Shown here: positions 34,967 through 44,375 of the stretch, piece after piece | Layout: each line of letters opens with the position of its first letter | Numbering within the stretch: the first letter of the stretch is position 1 | Assembly: GCA_963851085.1 (NCBI GenBank) | Contig: CAWKNX010000020.1 | Location: 7,762-71,761, forward strand | From: DATFVJ01 sp963851085 | GTDB taxonomy: Bacteria; Actinomycetota; Actinomycetes; Streptosporangiales; Streptosporangiaceae | Reading direction: 5' to 3' | DNA length: 64,000 nt | Position numbers and translations under genes: made by a program | Notes under the pieces: generated by a model | The model's input: the letters and a program-made list of their open reading frames with translations, nothing else | The model's database searches: none | What the model was told of the DNA's origin: nothing

Positions 34967-37483
34967 TCACGGGCCGGGGCGGGGATCTTGGGGGTGGGCG
35001 GCCGGATGCGGGGGGACGGGTACGGGCTGGACGTGCCAGATGTCGTGGCAGTAGCCGCGGGCGGTGCGGTCGGAGGAGAAGAAACCGGAGCGTGCTGTGT
35101 TCAGGATCGACATCCGGGTCCATTGTTCCTGGTCGGCCCAGGCTGGCCCGGCCTGGTCGTGGCAGTCGATGTAGGAGCGGTAGTCGGCGAGGACCATGTA
35201 CTGGTCGTGGTTGAGGAGCTCGGCGGTGATGGGTTCGAAGGCGCTGTGGTCGCCGCCGGAGAAGGCACCGGAGGCGATGGTGTCGATGGCGGCGGTGAGC
35301 TCGGCGTCGGCGTGGTAGCAGGTGGCGGGGGTGTAGCCCTGGTGCCTGCGGGCGGTGGCCTGGCCGGCGGTGAGGCCGAAGAGGAAGAAGTTGGCGGCGC
35401 CGACCCGGTCGCGCAGTTCGATGTTGGCGCCGTCGAGGGTGCCGACGGTGACGGCGCCGTTGAGGGCGAGTTTCATGTTGCCGGTGCCGGATGCCTCGGT
35501 GCCGGCGAGGGAGATCTGCTCGGAGATGTCGGCGGCGGGGATCACGATCTCGCTGACCGACACGTTGTAGTCGGGCAGGAAGACGACCTTGATCCGGCCG
35601 CCGACGCGGGGGTCGGCGTTGACCACCGATGCGACCGAGTTGATCAGCTTGATGATGCGTTTGGCCTGCTGGTAGCTCGGCGCCGCCTTCGCGGCGAAGA
35701 TGACCGTGCGGGCCGTCACCGCGGCGCCCGGGTCCGCCGTGATCCGGTTGTACAGGGTGACGACGTGCAGCAGCTTGAGGAGCTGGCGCTTGTACTCGTG
35801 CAGCCGCTTGACCATCACGTCGAAAACCGAGCCCGGGTCGATGGCCAGGCCGGTGGCGGCGCGGGCGTGCGCGGCCAGGCCGGCCTTGTTCAGCCGTTTC
35901 ACCTCGCGCCACTGCGCCCGGAACCCGCCATCATCGGCGAACGCCTCCAGCTCCCGCAGCCGCTCCAGGTCGGTCAGCCACCCCTCACCGCCCAGCCGGG
36001 CCGTGATCAGGGCCGACAGCCGCGGGTTAGCCAGCCGCAGGAACCGGCGCGGGCTGACCCCGTTGGTCTCATTCCAGAACTTCCCGGGCCACAGCTCGGC
36101 GAAATCCCGCAACGTCGTCTGGGTCAGCAGCCGCGACTGCAGCCCCGCCACGCCGTTGACCGCGAAGCTGCCCGCGGCCGCCAGGTTAGCCATCCGGACC
36201 CGGCGCTCGGGAACCTCCTGGATCAGCGACACCCGGGCCGCCCGCCCGCCGTCACCCGGGCAGCGGGCCCGCACCTCACCCAGCAGAACGTGATTGAGCG
36301 CGTAAATGATCTCCAGATGGCGCGGCAGCAGCCGCCCGAACAGCCCCACCGGCCACGTCTCCAGCGCCTCCGGCAGCAGGGTATGGCAGGTATAGGCGAA
36401 CGTCCGGCGGGTGATCGACCACGCCCGCTCCCAGCCGACCCCGTACTCGTCCACCAGCAGCCGCATCAGCTCGGGAATAGCCAGCACCGGATGGGTGTCA
36501 TTGAGCTGGATCACCACCTTGTCCGGGAACACCTCCCAGTCACTGTTGCGGAACCGGAACCGGCGGATAATATCCCGCAGCGAGCAGCACACCAGAAAAT
36601 ACTGCTGCTTGAGCCGCAGCTCCCGCCCCGCCGGCGTGCTGTCACTGGGATACAGCACCTTGGTCAGATTCTCCGACCGCATCCGCGCCTCGACCGCCTC
36701 CGCATAATGGCCGGCGTTGAACAGCGCCAGATCAAACGACTCCCGCCCCGCCCGCGCCTGCCACAACCGGACAATATTAACCGTCTCGGTGCCAAAACCC
36801 GGGACCAGCATATGGCTGGGCTCACCCCGCACCGTCTCCCCCGGCACCCACCGCGCCCGCAAACCCCCCTGATCATCATCCACCGGCTCCGTGTGGCCGA
36901 AGAACCCCACCACCTGGCGGTCATCCGGAGCCGGGAACTCCCACGGATTACCGTAAAACGTCCAGTCATCGGGATGCTCCACCTGAAACCCATCCTCGAA
37001 AACCTGCTTGAAAATCCCGAACTCATAACGGATGCCATAACCCACCGCCGGGATATCCAGCGTCGCCAGCGAATCCAGCAGACAGGCCGCCAGCCGGCCC
37101 AGCCCCCCGTTCCCCAGCCCCGGCTCCACATCCAGCGCCTCCAGCGCATCAGCCGAAACACCGACACCGGCCAGAGCCCGGCGGGCCACACCCGCCGTAC
37201 CCGTATACAGCGCGTTCTGCCGCAACTGCCGCCCCAGCATGTACTCCGCCGACAAGTAATACACAAACTTCGGGTTCGTCACATAATGCGCCTCCGCCGT
37301 CCTGGCCCGCCGCTCAGCCAGCCGATCCCGGATCGTCACCGCCAGCGTCCAATACGCATCATGCGCACTCGCCGACTCCACCGTCGTCCCCCGCTCGTAA
37401 CACAGATTGTCAGCAAGATCCCGCTCGAACTCAGCCAGCGTGTTACCCACCCACCGGACCTGCGGCCCGTGTCCTATCGACAT
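34967..37483 (-). CDS. glgP: glycogen/alpha-glucan phosphorylase
   Basis: 838 aa, the normal length. It cleaves terminal alpha-1,4 bonds of glycogen with phosphate to release glucose 1-phosphate, using pyridoxal phosphate. Visible family segments are KFVYYLSAEYMLGRQLRQNA, EPGLGNGGLGRLAACLLDSL, QLNDTHPVLAIPELMRLLVD, VMVKRLHEYKRQLLKLLHVV and the PLP-lysine loop EASGTGNMKLALNGAVTVGT. ATG 37483. It is divergent from glgA and the two GH57 genes, giving a degradation/synthesis locus. The last 12 residues are proline-rich. Confidence 0.95.
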   Translation of the reverse strand: MSIGHGPQVRWVGNTLAEFERDLADNLCYERGTTVESASAHDAYWTLAVTIRDRLAERRARTAEAHYVTNPKFVYYLSAEYMLGRQLRQNALYTGTAGVARRALAGVGVSADALEALDVEPGLGNGGLGRLAACLLDSLATLDIPAVGYGIRYEFGIFKQVFEDGFQVEHPDDWTFYGNPWEFPAPDDRQVVGFFGHTEPVDDDQGGLRARWVPGETVRGEPSHMLVPGFGTETVNIVRLWQARAGRESFDLALFNAGHYAEAVEARMRSENLTKVLYPSDSTPAGRELRLKQQYFLVCCSLRDIIRRFRFRNSDWEVFPDKVVIQLNDTHPVLAIPELMRLLVDEYGVGWERAWSITRRTFAYTCHTLLPEALETWPVGLFGRLLPRHLEIIYALNHVLLGEVRARCPGDGGRAARVSLIQEVPERRVRMANLAAAGSFAVNGVAGLQSRLLTQTTLRDFAELWPGKFWNETNGVSPRRFLRLANPRLSALITARLGGEGWLTDLERLRELEAFADDGGFRAQWREVKRLNKAGLAAHARAATGLAIDPGSVFDVMVKRLHEYKRQLLKLLHVVTLYNRITADPGAAVTARTVIFAAKAAPSYQQAKRIIKLINSVASVVNADPRVGGRIKVVFLPDYNVSVSEIVIPAADISEQISLAGTEASGTGNMKLALNGAVTVGTLDGANIELRDRVGAANFFLFGLTAGQATARRHQGYTPATCYHADAELTAAIDTIASGAFSGGDHSAFEPITAELLNHDQYMVLADYRSYIDCHDQAGPAWADQEQWTRMSILNTARSGFFSSDRTARGYCHDIWHVQPVPVPPHPAAHPQDPRPGP

Positions 37484-38339
37484 GAACCGAATCTAACCCC
37501 CCACCGGCAAGGACAAGTCCACAGATGTCCCTCCCGAATGGGTCCGCCCGGTCGCGCTGGGCTCGTGATGGCGGCCGGGCAGCGGAAGCGGCGATGGAAA
37601 CATGCCGGTGTGGGCGCCGGCGGCGGGCCCGTTCGACGGCCAGGTGCTCGACGCCCATTAATCGTTGGACCTCCTCGCCAGCAAGGACAGACGCATGCAG
37701 GTAACCCTGTCCAGGACCTTGTCCGCGATCCGGACGTCGGGAACGGCGCCGTGCCGGGTCTCGCTGCCCGCTCAGGCGCGCGGCCGACCCAGTTGACCGG
37801 CGCGGCGATCCGCGACGTTGCCCGCTCAGGCGCGCGGCCGACCCAGTTGACCGGCGCGGCGATCCGCGACGCTGCCCGCGGCCCGGCGGCGACTTCATTC
37901 AGCGCCTGCCACGTCGCGGGTACGGAGGCGACTGGACCAGAATCACGGCCCCAATCGCCCAGGCCCTCAAGGGTCTGATCCACGCCACGAACAGCGCCCG
38001 CGACTATGGCCTTTCCCGCGCTCCCGGCGTGCCCCGCTGGAGCGTGAGCCGACCGCCCCCTACTGCGAACCGCGTGCCCACCTGAGAACCGGTGAGAGAG
38101 CCTGGATGATTATCCAAGGAAGGGACCATCGCCACTTTCCACCCCGCAGTGGCCTGGCCTATGCTACACAGAGCAGGCCCAGTCGGCCCTGGGGGACGAT
38201 CTTGCGGCCCTGCATCGGCGTCAGCGACGGCGCCAGACCGTGTGCTGGGTCATCCGTTGGTACCGCGTCGACGGACACCGACAGGGCCTCAGGTCCGGAC
38301 GAGGGAGGGTGTGAAGATCCTGGCGTCACGGGGTGGTCC
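37484..38339. other. large divergent spacer of the glycogen locus
   Basis: No gene is supported. It holds the 54-bp tandem repeat at 37765-37872 and must contain the promoters for glgP and glgA; no clear -35/-10 pair was found. Confidence 0.5.
37765..37872. repeat. 54-bp tandem duplication
   Basis: Two copies (37765-37818 and 37819-37872) of a unit starting TGCCCGCTCAGGCGCGCGGC, identical apart from the base before the third, partial copy at 37873. The period is divisible by three, so any frame through it repeats 18 residues, but I see no real gene here. Confidence 0.9.
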
Positions 38340-39812
38340 GTGTACATCGTGATGGTCGCGCCCGAGTGTGCCCCGGTTGCCAAGGCCGGAGGGCTGGGCG
38401 ATGTGGTGTTCGGGCTCAGCCGGGAACTGGAAATCCGGGGAAACACGGTCGAGATCGTGATGCCGAAGTACGCCGGCATGCGTTACGCCGACATCTGGGG
38501 CCTGCAGGTCAGCCATGAGGATCTGTGGGTGCCGTGGTATGGCAGCGCGGTTCACTGCACAGTGTGGTTCGGCTACGTGCACGGCCGCAAATGCTTCTTC
38601 ATCGAGCCACACTCAGCCAGCAACCTCTTCGGCCGGGACCGCTTGTACGGGTACGCCGACGACATCGAGCGGTTCGCATTCTTCTCGAAGGCAGCGCTCG
38701 AGTTCATGCTCCAGTCGAACAAGCGCCCCGATATCATCCACTGCCACGACTGGCACACTGGGCTTGTGCCGGTGCTGCTGTACGAACAGTACCGCGAGGT
38801 GCTGCCTCACCAGAGGGTTTGTTACACGATCCACAACTTTCGCCATCAAGGCGTCACCAGCCCGCAGGTGCTCTGGGGTACCCAACTGGCCCGGCCCGAT
38901 TACTTCCTGGACCGAGACCGGCTAGGTGACGACACCTACTACCAGGCCGTGAACCTCATGAAGGCCGGGGTTGTGTATTCAAACTTCGTGACTACTGTGT
39001 CACCCAACCACGCCGACGAGGCGCGGTTCGGCGTGGGCGGCTCAGGACTCGCTCCCGCCCTTCACATGCATCAAGGCAAGTTCGGGGGGGTACTCAACGG
39101 CGTGGACTACGACGTGTGGAACCCCGAGATCGACCCGTTCATACCTACCTGCTATTCGACAGAGAGCCTCGACCGCAAGTACCAGAACAAAGAGCGTCTC
39201 CGGGAGCGGTTCTGGCTCCGAAAGACCTGGAGCCCGATCGTTGCGTACGTGGGCCGACTGGATGAGCAGAAGGGCATGCACTTGGTCCATCACGCCGTCT
39301 TCTACGCGCTAGCGAACGGGGCGCAGTTCGTGCTTCTGGGCGATGCATTTCACCACAATGGCATTAACGGCCACTTTTGGCATCTCAAGAACTACCTCAA
39401 CGACAACCCTGACTGTCACCTCGAAATCGGCTACAGCGAGGAACTGGCTCATCTCATCTATGCCGGCGCCGACCTGCTGGTGGTGCCCAGCATGTTCGAG
39501 CCGTGCGGGCTGGCCCCAATAACCGCGATGCGGTACGGGACGGTGCCGGTGGTGCGGGCAGTCGGGGGTATGGTCGACACTGTGTTCGACCGCGACTACT
39601 CGGCGCGCCCACCCGGCGAGCGCAACGGGTACTTGTTCCACCAGGCTGACAACCTGGCCATTGAGTCTGCGCTTAACCGTGCGCTAGGGCTATGGTTCGG
39701 GCACCCGGTCGAGTTTCGCCATCTCGCGGTCAACGCCATGCGGGCCGACTACTCGTGGGCCCGGCCCGGTCAGGACTACCTGAACATCTACGAATACATC
39801 CGCCACAAGTGA
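38340..39812 (+). CDS. glgA: glycogen/starch synthase
   Basis: 490 aa, GT5 glucosyltransferase. It transfers glucose from ADP- or UDP-glucose to the non-reducing end of alpha-1,4-glucan. The N-terminal donor loop is APVAKAGGLGDVVFGLSREL; others are PDIIHCHDWHTGLVPVLLYE, HQGKFGGVLNGVDYDVWNPE, PIVAYVGRLDEQKGMHLVHH and the C-terminal DLLVVPSMFEPCGLAPITAM. GTG 38340 begins VYIVMVAPECAPVAK, the usual start of this starch-synthase-like group. The DNA is visibly less GC-rich than its flanks. It is followed after 20 bp by a GH57 gene, so an operon is likely. Confidence 0.92.
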   Translation: MYIVMVAPECAPVAKAGGLGDVVFGLSRELEIRGNTVEIVMPKYAGMRYADIWGLQVSHEDLWVPWYGSAVHCTVWFGYVHGRKCFFIEPHSASNLFGRDRLYGYADDIERFAFFSKAALEFMLQSNKRPDIIHCHDWHTGLVPVLLYEQYREVLPHQRVCYTIHNFRHQGVTSPQVLWGTQLARPDYFLDRDRLGDDTYYQAVNLMKAGVVYSNFVTTVSPNHADEARFGVGGSGLAPALHMHQGKFGGVLNGVDYDVWNPEIDPFIPTCYSTESLDRKYQNKERLRERFWLRKTWSPIVAYVGRLDEQKGMHLVHHAVFYALANGAQFVLLGDAFHHNGINGHFWHLKNYLNDNPDCHLEIGYSEELAHLIYAGADLLVVPSMFEPCGLAPITAMRYGTVPVVRAVGGMVDTVFDRDYSARPPGERNGYLFHQADNLAIESALNRALGLWFGHPVEFRHLAVNAMRADYSWARPGQDYLNIYEYIRHK

Positions 39813-39832
39813 GCCAACCGAGAGGCGAGCGC

Positions 39833-41287
39833 ATGGACGCCCTGGCCGAGTACGTCGACGGCCTGCCCAACCTGTGCGGGCAGGAGCCGCTGATCAGGGA
39901 GGCCATCGAAGCGGGCCGGCAGCGCCGAGTGTTTCCGAATGGCATCGACATTCACCGTGACTCAAGCACATTCGCGGTGGCGCTGCACATGCATCAGCCG
40001 CTCATCCCCGCCGCCGGCGACGACCTGCGCTCCGCGGGGATCATCAGCAACCTGGCATGGATGATGGAGCATCCGGACATCGGTGACAACCACAACGCCG
40101 CCGTGTTCGTGTGGTGCTACAAGCGCATGGGCGAGTTCATCCCCCAACTCCTCGACGAAGGCCGCCAGCCGCGGGTGATGCTCGACTACTCGGGCACCTT
40201 GCTGCACGGAATGCGGCAGATGGGCCTAGACGACGTATTCGACGCGCTCGGATACCTAACTCACGACGGCCGGGCCCGCCAGACAACCGAGTGGCTCGGT
40301 TCCACCTGGGGCCACGCGGTGGCCCCCTCCACGCCGGTCCAGGACTACCGGCTGCACGTGCGCGCCTGGCAACACCACTTCGCAGCCATCTTCGGCCTCG
40401 AGGCGCTCGGGCGCATCCGGGGATTCTCCCCGGCCGAGATGGCGCTACCCAACCAGCCCGATGTGGCCTATCAGTTTGTCCGCGCCCTGCTTGACTCCGG
40501 CTACGAGTGGGTGCTCGTTCAGGAACACACGGTGGAACAACCCGGCGGCCGCGGCGTCGAGCGCCCGCACCTGCCGCACCGGCTCGTCTGCACGGACTCT
40601 CACGGCAACACGGCGAGCATCATCGCGGTCGTCAAGACCCAGGGCAGCGACACCAAGCTCGTGGGCCAGATGCAGCCCTACTACGAGGCCAAGGGCCTCG
40701 GGCCCTGGGAACTGGCCGACAGACGGGTCCCGCCGCTGGTCACTCAGATCGCCGACGGCGAGAACGGTGGCGTCATGATGAACGAGTTTCCGCCCAAATA
40801 CCTCGAGGTCATGAGGGAGTGCTCCGGGTCGCCTACCCCCGCTGTGAACGTCACCGAGTACCTCGAAGCGCTGGCTGGGCTGGGGATCGGCCCCGAGGAC
40901 CTGCCACCTCTCCAGCCGCTGCTCCAGCATCGCGTGTGGGAGCGTTTCGAGCCCGGCGAAGGACCTGAACGTCTTGCCGCGGTCATCGGCGAGCTCAGCG
41001 CCGAAGACGACCGGTTCAACATGGAGGGCGGTAGCTGGACCAACGACATCTCATGGATGCGCGGGTACGAGAACGTGCTAGCACCTATGGAGCGTGCGAG
41101 CTCGCTCTTCAACAGGCACTTGCTGGCCCCAGGCGTGCCGGCCAGCGACCCCCGCTACCAGCGCGCGCTCTTCTATCTGCTGGCCTGTGAAACCAGCTGC
41201 TACCGCTACTGGGGCCAGGGCATCTGGACGGACTACGGCGCCGAACTCGCCCGCCGCGCCTGCGAGGCCGCGAGCTCGGCGACCTGA
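39833..41287 (+). CDS. GH57 family glycoside hydrolase
   Basis: 484 aa. GH57 region 1 is AVALHMHQPLIPAAGDDL; the candidate nucleophile glutamate is in IRGFSPAEMALPNQPDVAYQ, and the acid/base region is QIADGENGGVMMNEFPPKYL. GH57 enzymes act on alpha-glucans as amylases, 4-alpha-glucanotransferases or branching enzymes. Placed directly after glgA, a branching or maltodextrin-trimming role in glycogen metabolism is likely. ATG 39833 with an AGAGGCGA site. It is only distantly similar to the next gene, which is also GH57. Confidence 0.85.
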   Translation: MDALAEYVDGLPNLCGQEPLIREAIEAGRQRRVFPNGIDIHRDSSTFAVALHMHQPLIPAAGDDLRSAGIISNLAWMMEHPDIGDNHNAAVFVWCYKRMGEFIPQLLDEGRQPRVMLDYSGTLLHGMRQMGLDDVFDALGYLTHDGRARQTTEWLGSTWGHAVAPSTPVQDYRLHVRAWQHHFAAIFGLEALGRIRGFSPAEMALPNQPDVAYQFVRALLDSGYEWVLVQEHTVEQPGGRGVERPHLPHRLVCTDSHGNTASIIAVVKTQGSDTKLVGQMQPYYEAKGLGPWELADRRVPPLVTQIADGENGGVMMNEFPPKYLEVMRECSGSPTPAVNVTEYLEALAGLGIGPEDLPPLQPLLQHRVWERFEPGEGPERLAAVIGELSAEDDRFNMEGGSWTNDISWMRGYENVLAPMERASSLFNRHLLAPGVPASDPRYQRALFYLLACETSCYRYWGQGIWTDYGAELARRACEAASSAT

Positions 41288-41317
41288 CCGCCAGCGACCA
41301 TATGCGGAGGACAAGCT

Positions 41318-42478
41318 GTGGACGACATCGCGTTCGCGCTCGTGCTGAACCTGCACCAGCCAGCAGGGAACATTGAAGACCTTCTCGACAACGACCCATG
41401 GGCAGCCACTGAGATCCTCTACGCGCTCGACCGCATCCCGAGGTCGCTGTGGCCCTACCAAGACATCGGCCGCGTCCACCTGTCGCTGTCCGGGACGCTG
41501 CTCACGACCCTCGCCGATCCCACCTTCCAAGCACGCGTCTACGGCATCGTCGACTGTGGATCCCTGCTGTGGCACCTGCAGAACACCGGCATTATCGACA
41601 TCCTCGGCTCCGCCTACTACCACCCTGTGCTCCCCCTCGTCCCGCCCGCCGACTGGCCGCAGCAGCTCCACCTCTGGCGCCACATCGCCGAGCACCTTTT
41701 CGCCCGCAGCGATTTCAGCGGGTTCTGGCCACCCGAGATGGGCTTCACGATGGAGCTCATTCCCCTCATCCGCCGTCTCGGCTACCACTACGTGCTGGTC
41801 GACGCCAACCATGTCGAACCGGTCGACGCCATGCGCTGGGACGAGCTGCGCTACCGGCCCCACATAGCTCGCTACGACGGAGCCGAGATCGTCGTCGTAG
41901 TCCGCGACCGCGAACTCTCCGACGCCCAGGAGTCAGGGATGGATCCCGGCTGGTTCATCCGTGAGGTCCAGGCCCGCACCAGGCACTGCGATTTCACTCC
42001 CCTGGTCACCACCTGCACCGACGGCGATAACGGCGGCTGGTTCCGTAACACGACTCCGGGCACCAGCTTTTGGACTGCTTTCTACCAGAAGCTCCTGGAC
42101 CGGGTCCGCGTCCACGAAAGCGGCGGGATCCGCCCCGCGTTCATCCACGAACACCTCGCGGCGCATCCCGCCCACGGCGAGGTGCGGGTCCGGCCCGGTG
42201 CCTGGAACACCGGCTGGCACGACGGGAGCGGCTTCACCCAATGGACCGGCTCCCGCGCCCAACGCGACGCCCTTGCCAGAATCCGGCACGTGAGCGGGCA
42301 ACTCCACGCCGCAGCCGACCTCGCTGATTCCGTCCACCGACCCATGCTCGACGAAGCGCTCGACCACCTGCTGCGCGCGCAGACCAGCTGCAACCTCTAC
42401 TGGGGCGAGACGTGGGTGCCCCGCTCCCATGCGGACCTCGACCGCTCCCTCGCACTCCTCGCCGCGGCAGGAACATAA
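41318..42478 (+). CDS. second GH57 family glycoside hydrolase
   Basis: 386 aa. Region 1 is FALVLNLHQPAGNIEDLLDN, the nucleophile region SGFWPPEMGFTMELIPLIRR, and the acid/base region TTCTDGDNGGWFRNTTPG; all catalytic regions look complete. GTG 41318 has GGAGG 7 nt upstream. It is the third gene of the glgA operon, 30 bp after the first GH57 gene. The pair may divide branching and hydrolysis of glycogen. The substrate is inferred from context only. Confidence 0.87.
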   Translation: MDDIAFALVLNLHQPAGNIEDLLDNDPWAATEILYALDRIPRSLWPYQDIGRVHLSLSGTLLTTLADPTFQARVYGIVDCGSLLWHLQNTGIIDILGSAYYHPVLPLVPPADWPQQLHLWRHIAEHLFARSDFSGFWPPEMGFTMELIPLIRRLGYHYVLVDANHVEPVDAMRWDELRYRPHIARYDGAEIVVVVRDRELSDAQESGMDPGWFIREVQARTRHCDFTPLVTTCTDGDNGGWFRNTTPGTSFWTAFYQKLLDRVRVHESGGIRPAFIHEHLAAHPAHGEVRVRPGAWNTGWHDGSGFTQWTGSRAQRDALARIRHVSGQLHAAADLADSVHRPMLDEALDHLLRAQTSCNLYWGETWVPRSHADLDRSLALLAAAGT

Positions 42479-42509
42479 GAGGGCATCTGATCTAGGCCAC
42501 AGATAGTTT

Positions 42510-43046
42510 TCATCCGTTTGGAGGGCGGGTCATCGCGCCAGGTTTGACTTGATTCGCCACGCGGTATAACCCGTGGTCGTGTCGACACCGTTGAGACTGG
42601 CCCGTCGTAGCCAGATCATGGAACGGGTTGTTGCTAAGGTAAGAATCCGGGTCGCTAGAAGAGACATTTCCGTACAAGCCGAATGCGCCTGGGGTGGTGT
42701 CGAACAGGGGGCCCCAGCTGGTATTCACCTGGACCCGGTCCTCCGCATTCAGATACTGAAGGCAGGAGATCTGGCGGTCAGGGACATAGCGGCCGGCCCG
42801 GTCGTGGCGCTGAAAGTTGCTGGGTCCCATCGGCAAGATGGCGCAGCACAACCATCCTTGGCTCGGCTGGGCCGGTGAAATGACAGACAGTCGATCAGGC
42901 ACGATCGCGCGCTGCCGTGCCCCGACTGTCCTCGCAAACGCCTTCTGGGTGAGGGTGCTCCCCAAAGCGTGGTCCAGACATCCCCGGCGCTCATCCTGAT
43001 CAGCCCGCCATTTCAGGGTCGGAAAGTGCTCCGCTACGCAACCCAA
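42510..43046 (-). CDS. unrecognised hypothetical protein, possibly a remnant
   Basis: A minus frame of 178 codons whose second half looks protein-like: RYVPDRQISCLQYLNAEDRV, QVNTSWGPLFDTTPGAFGLY and SSSDPDSYLSNNPFHDL. Local GC is lower than in the neighbours. There is no strong ribosome binding site and no family that I recognise. It could be the C-terminal part of a transferred gene. The rest of the gap up to 43279 holds nothing I can support. Confidence 0.3.
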   Translation of the reverse strand: MGCVAEHFPTLKWRADQDERRGCLDHALGSTLTQKAFARTVGARQRAIVPDRLSVISPAQPSQGWLCCAILPMGPSNFQRHDRAGRYVPDRQISCLQYLNAEDRVQVNTSWGPLFDTTPGAFGLYGNVSSSDPDSYLSNNPFHDLATTGQSQRCRHDHGLYRVANQVKPGAMTRPPNG

Positions 43047-43279
43047 GTCGACCTTGCACTGATCCGGCCCACGCCGGCGGCCGCGAGGTGGCGCGGACCC
43101 TGCTCCTGGTGTTCTGCCGCTGCCAGCCGCGCCGCGGGCTCACCGCCCGGCCGCAGCCCGCCGGTTTGGGGTTGAGCTCACCGTCTCTGGCCTCATCAGC
43201 GGTCGCCGCACTCCAGTGTGGCCCAACGAGCGGCACGGCAACACCAGGCTTCTTGAACACTTGACCGACTCATGACCGG

Positions 43280-43531
43280 TTACGGAAGGCGGGCGACGTG
43301 ATCGATCTCGACTACCTGCCTGCGCTCGTCGATCGTGTAGAAGACGCGATACCGCTCGGCCCGCAGACGCCGCAGATCCGGTGACCCGTATGGGAAAGAC
43401 TCCGGCGGCCGCGGTTCATCGGCGAGCCGGTCGATGCCCTCCCAGAGTGCAGCGACGCCACTGGGGTCATCACTGAGGAATCCCGCAGTCAGATCGAGAG
43501 CCTGGATCTCCCAATTGATCTGGTAGCTCAC
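43280..43531 (-). CDS. RelE/ParE-type toxin
   Basis: 83 aa: a helix-rich start with ALWEGIDRLADEPRPPES, then GSPDLRRLRAERYRVFYTID and RRQVVEIDHVARL, the RelE fold core with conserved basic residues and the YRVFY strand. RelE toxins cut mRNA on the ribosome; ParE-like ones target gyrase, and the sequence alone does not settle this. ATG 43531 overlaps the antitoxin stop by 4 bp, so antitoxin is made first. Confidence 0.85.
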   Translation of the reverse strand: MSYQINWEIQALDLTAGFLSDDPSGVAALWEGIDRLADEPRPPESFPYGSPDLRRLRAERYRVFYTIDERRQVVEIDHVARLP

Positions 43532-43773
43532 CGGCCGGGCAAACCCAGGCGACGACGCGCCTCTTCGTGAGAAACGTAGCGTACCCCTCCGGCGTCCTGG
43601 CGCGCCAGGTAATCGGCGCGAGCAGCGTCGAACTCCTCGTTGACCCGCTGCTCCTCGAGCGCCAAGCGCAACTGCCGGTACTCCTCAATGGGTACCACGA
43701 CCGCAACTACCTGCCCGCCACGGTGGATCACATCATGGGCGTCTTCCGCAGGCAGGTCACTCATGAGGCACAT
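43528..43773 (-). CDS. Phd/YefM-like antitoxin
   Basis: About 81 aa: DVIHRGGQVVAVVVPIEEYR is the Phd/YefM DNA-binding strand-helix region, followed by an acidic helical toxin-binding tail (VNEEFDAARADYLARQDAGG, YVSHEEARRRLGLPG). The N-terminal helix is shorter than usual. ATG 43773 with TACAGT 9 nt upstream suggests a leaderless start; ATG 43764 is an alternative. Overlap with the toxin gene supports a type II toxin-antitoxin operon. Confidence 0.8.
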   Translation of the reverse strand: MCLMSDLPAEDAHDVIHRGGQVVAVVVPIEEYRQLRLALEEQRVNEEFDAARADYLARQDAGGVRYVSHEEARRRLGLPGR

Positions 43774-43782
43774 GGTAACGAG

Positions 43783-43812
43783 ACTGTACGACAGCCCGAC
43801 AGCCCGACAGCC
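43783..43812. promoter_or_regulatory. promoter with triple 8-bp repeats before the toxin-antitoxin operon
   Basis: A TACAGT -10 box on the minus strand (43788-43783) is followed upstream by three direct copies of GACAGCCC (43790-43812). Repeats in this place could be the sites for autorepression by the antitoxin complex (inference). Confidence 0.4.
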
Positions 43813-44375
43813 GGCATGACTCGACCGAGTTGCAGCCGTACCACCTCTCGCGTCAGTGCTCGCGTTCCGCTACGTCTGATGGCGGAGATAGCCATGCCGC
43901 ACGTGTCAACCACTGGACGTTGTGGGGTCATCGGGGACCCCGGCCGGGCAGCGCTCATCGTAGGCCTGCCGTTGATTGCTGTAGCAGCTCGCGGCTCGGC
44001 CTGACCCTGGTGCCGGTACGCCGGGGCGGGGGCCGGTGCCGATCTATAACGGTGCGAAGCCTGCCAGCCGGGGCGACAACGCTGTGTCCGCTGTTGCTTG
44101 ATGAGCTGGATGATTGATGCAGGTGACCCCCCGGGTGCATGTCACGTCGGTGGGCTACGGGGCCCGGAGGTCACGGCGCCACTGTCCGCGACGCCTTGGT
44201 ATGCGTGGAATCCCGGCATGCAGCCCTGGCGCCCTACCCCGCAGGCAGCACCGAGCTGCTCCAGCCCATTCGCGGCGGGATCATCCCGCCGAATATGTAT
44301 ATACCGAGCTGGGTGAACTCGTCGCCGGACCAAACCCGCACGCCAGTCACCAGATCAAATCACCTTGGCTGCTCG
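43813..44375. other. intergenic region, no supported gene
   Basis: Short frames exist on both strands, but none has a start signal or family similarity. Confidence 0.45.

Noticed and set aside
34844..37978. A very long plus-strand open frame of over 1000 codons
   Set aside because: It is antisense to glgP, which has all phosphorylase motifs; its composition (Gly/Val- then Pro/Arg-rich) is a frame shadow in GC-rich DNA.
42573..42878. Plus-strand frame opposite the hypothetical gene at 42510
   Set aside because: No ribosome binding site or recognisable family; both strands are partly open here and neither is well supported.
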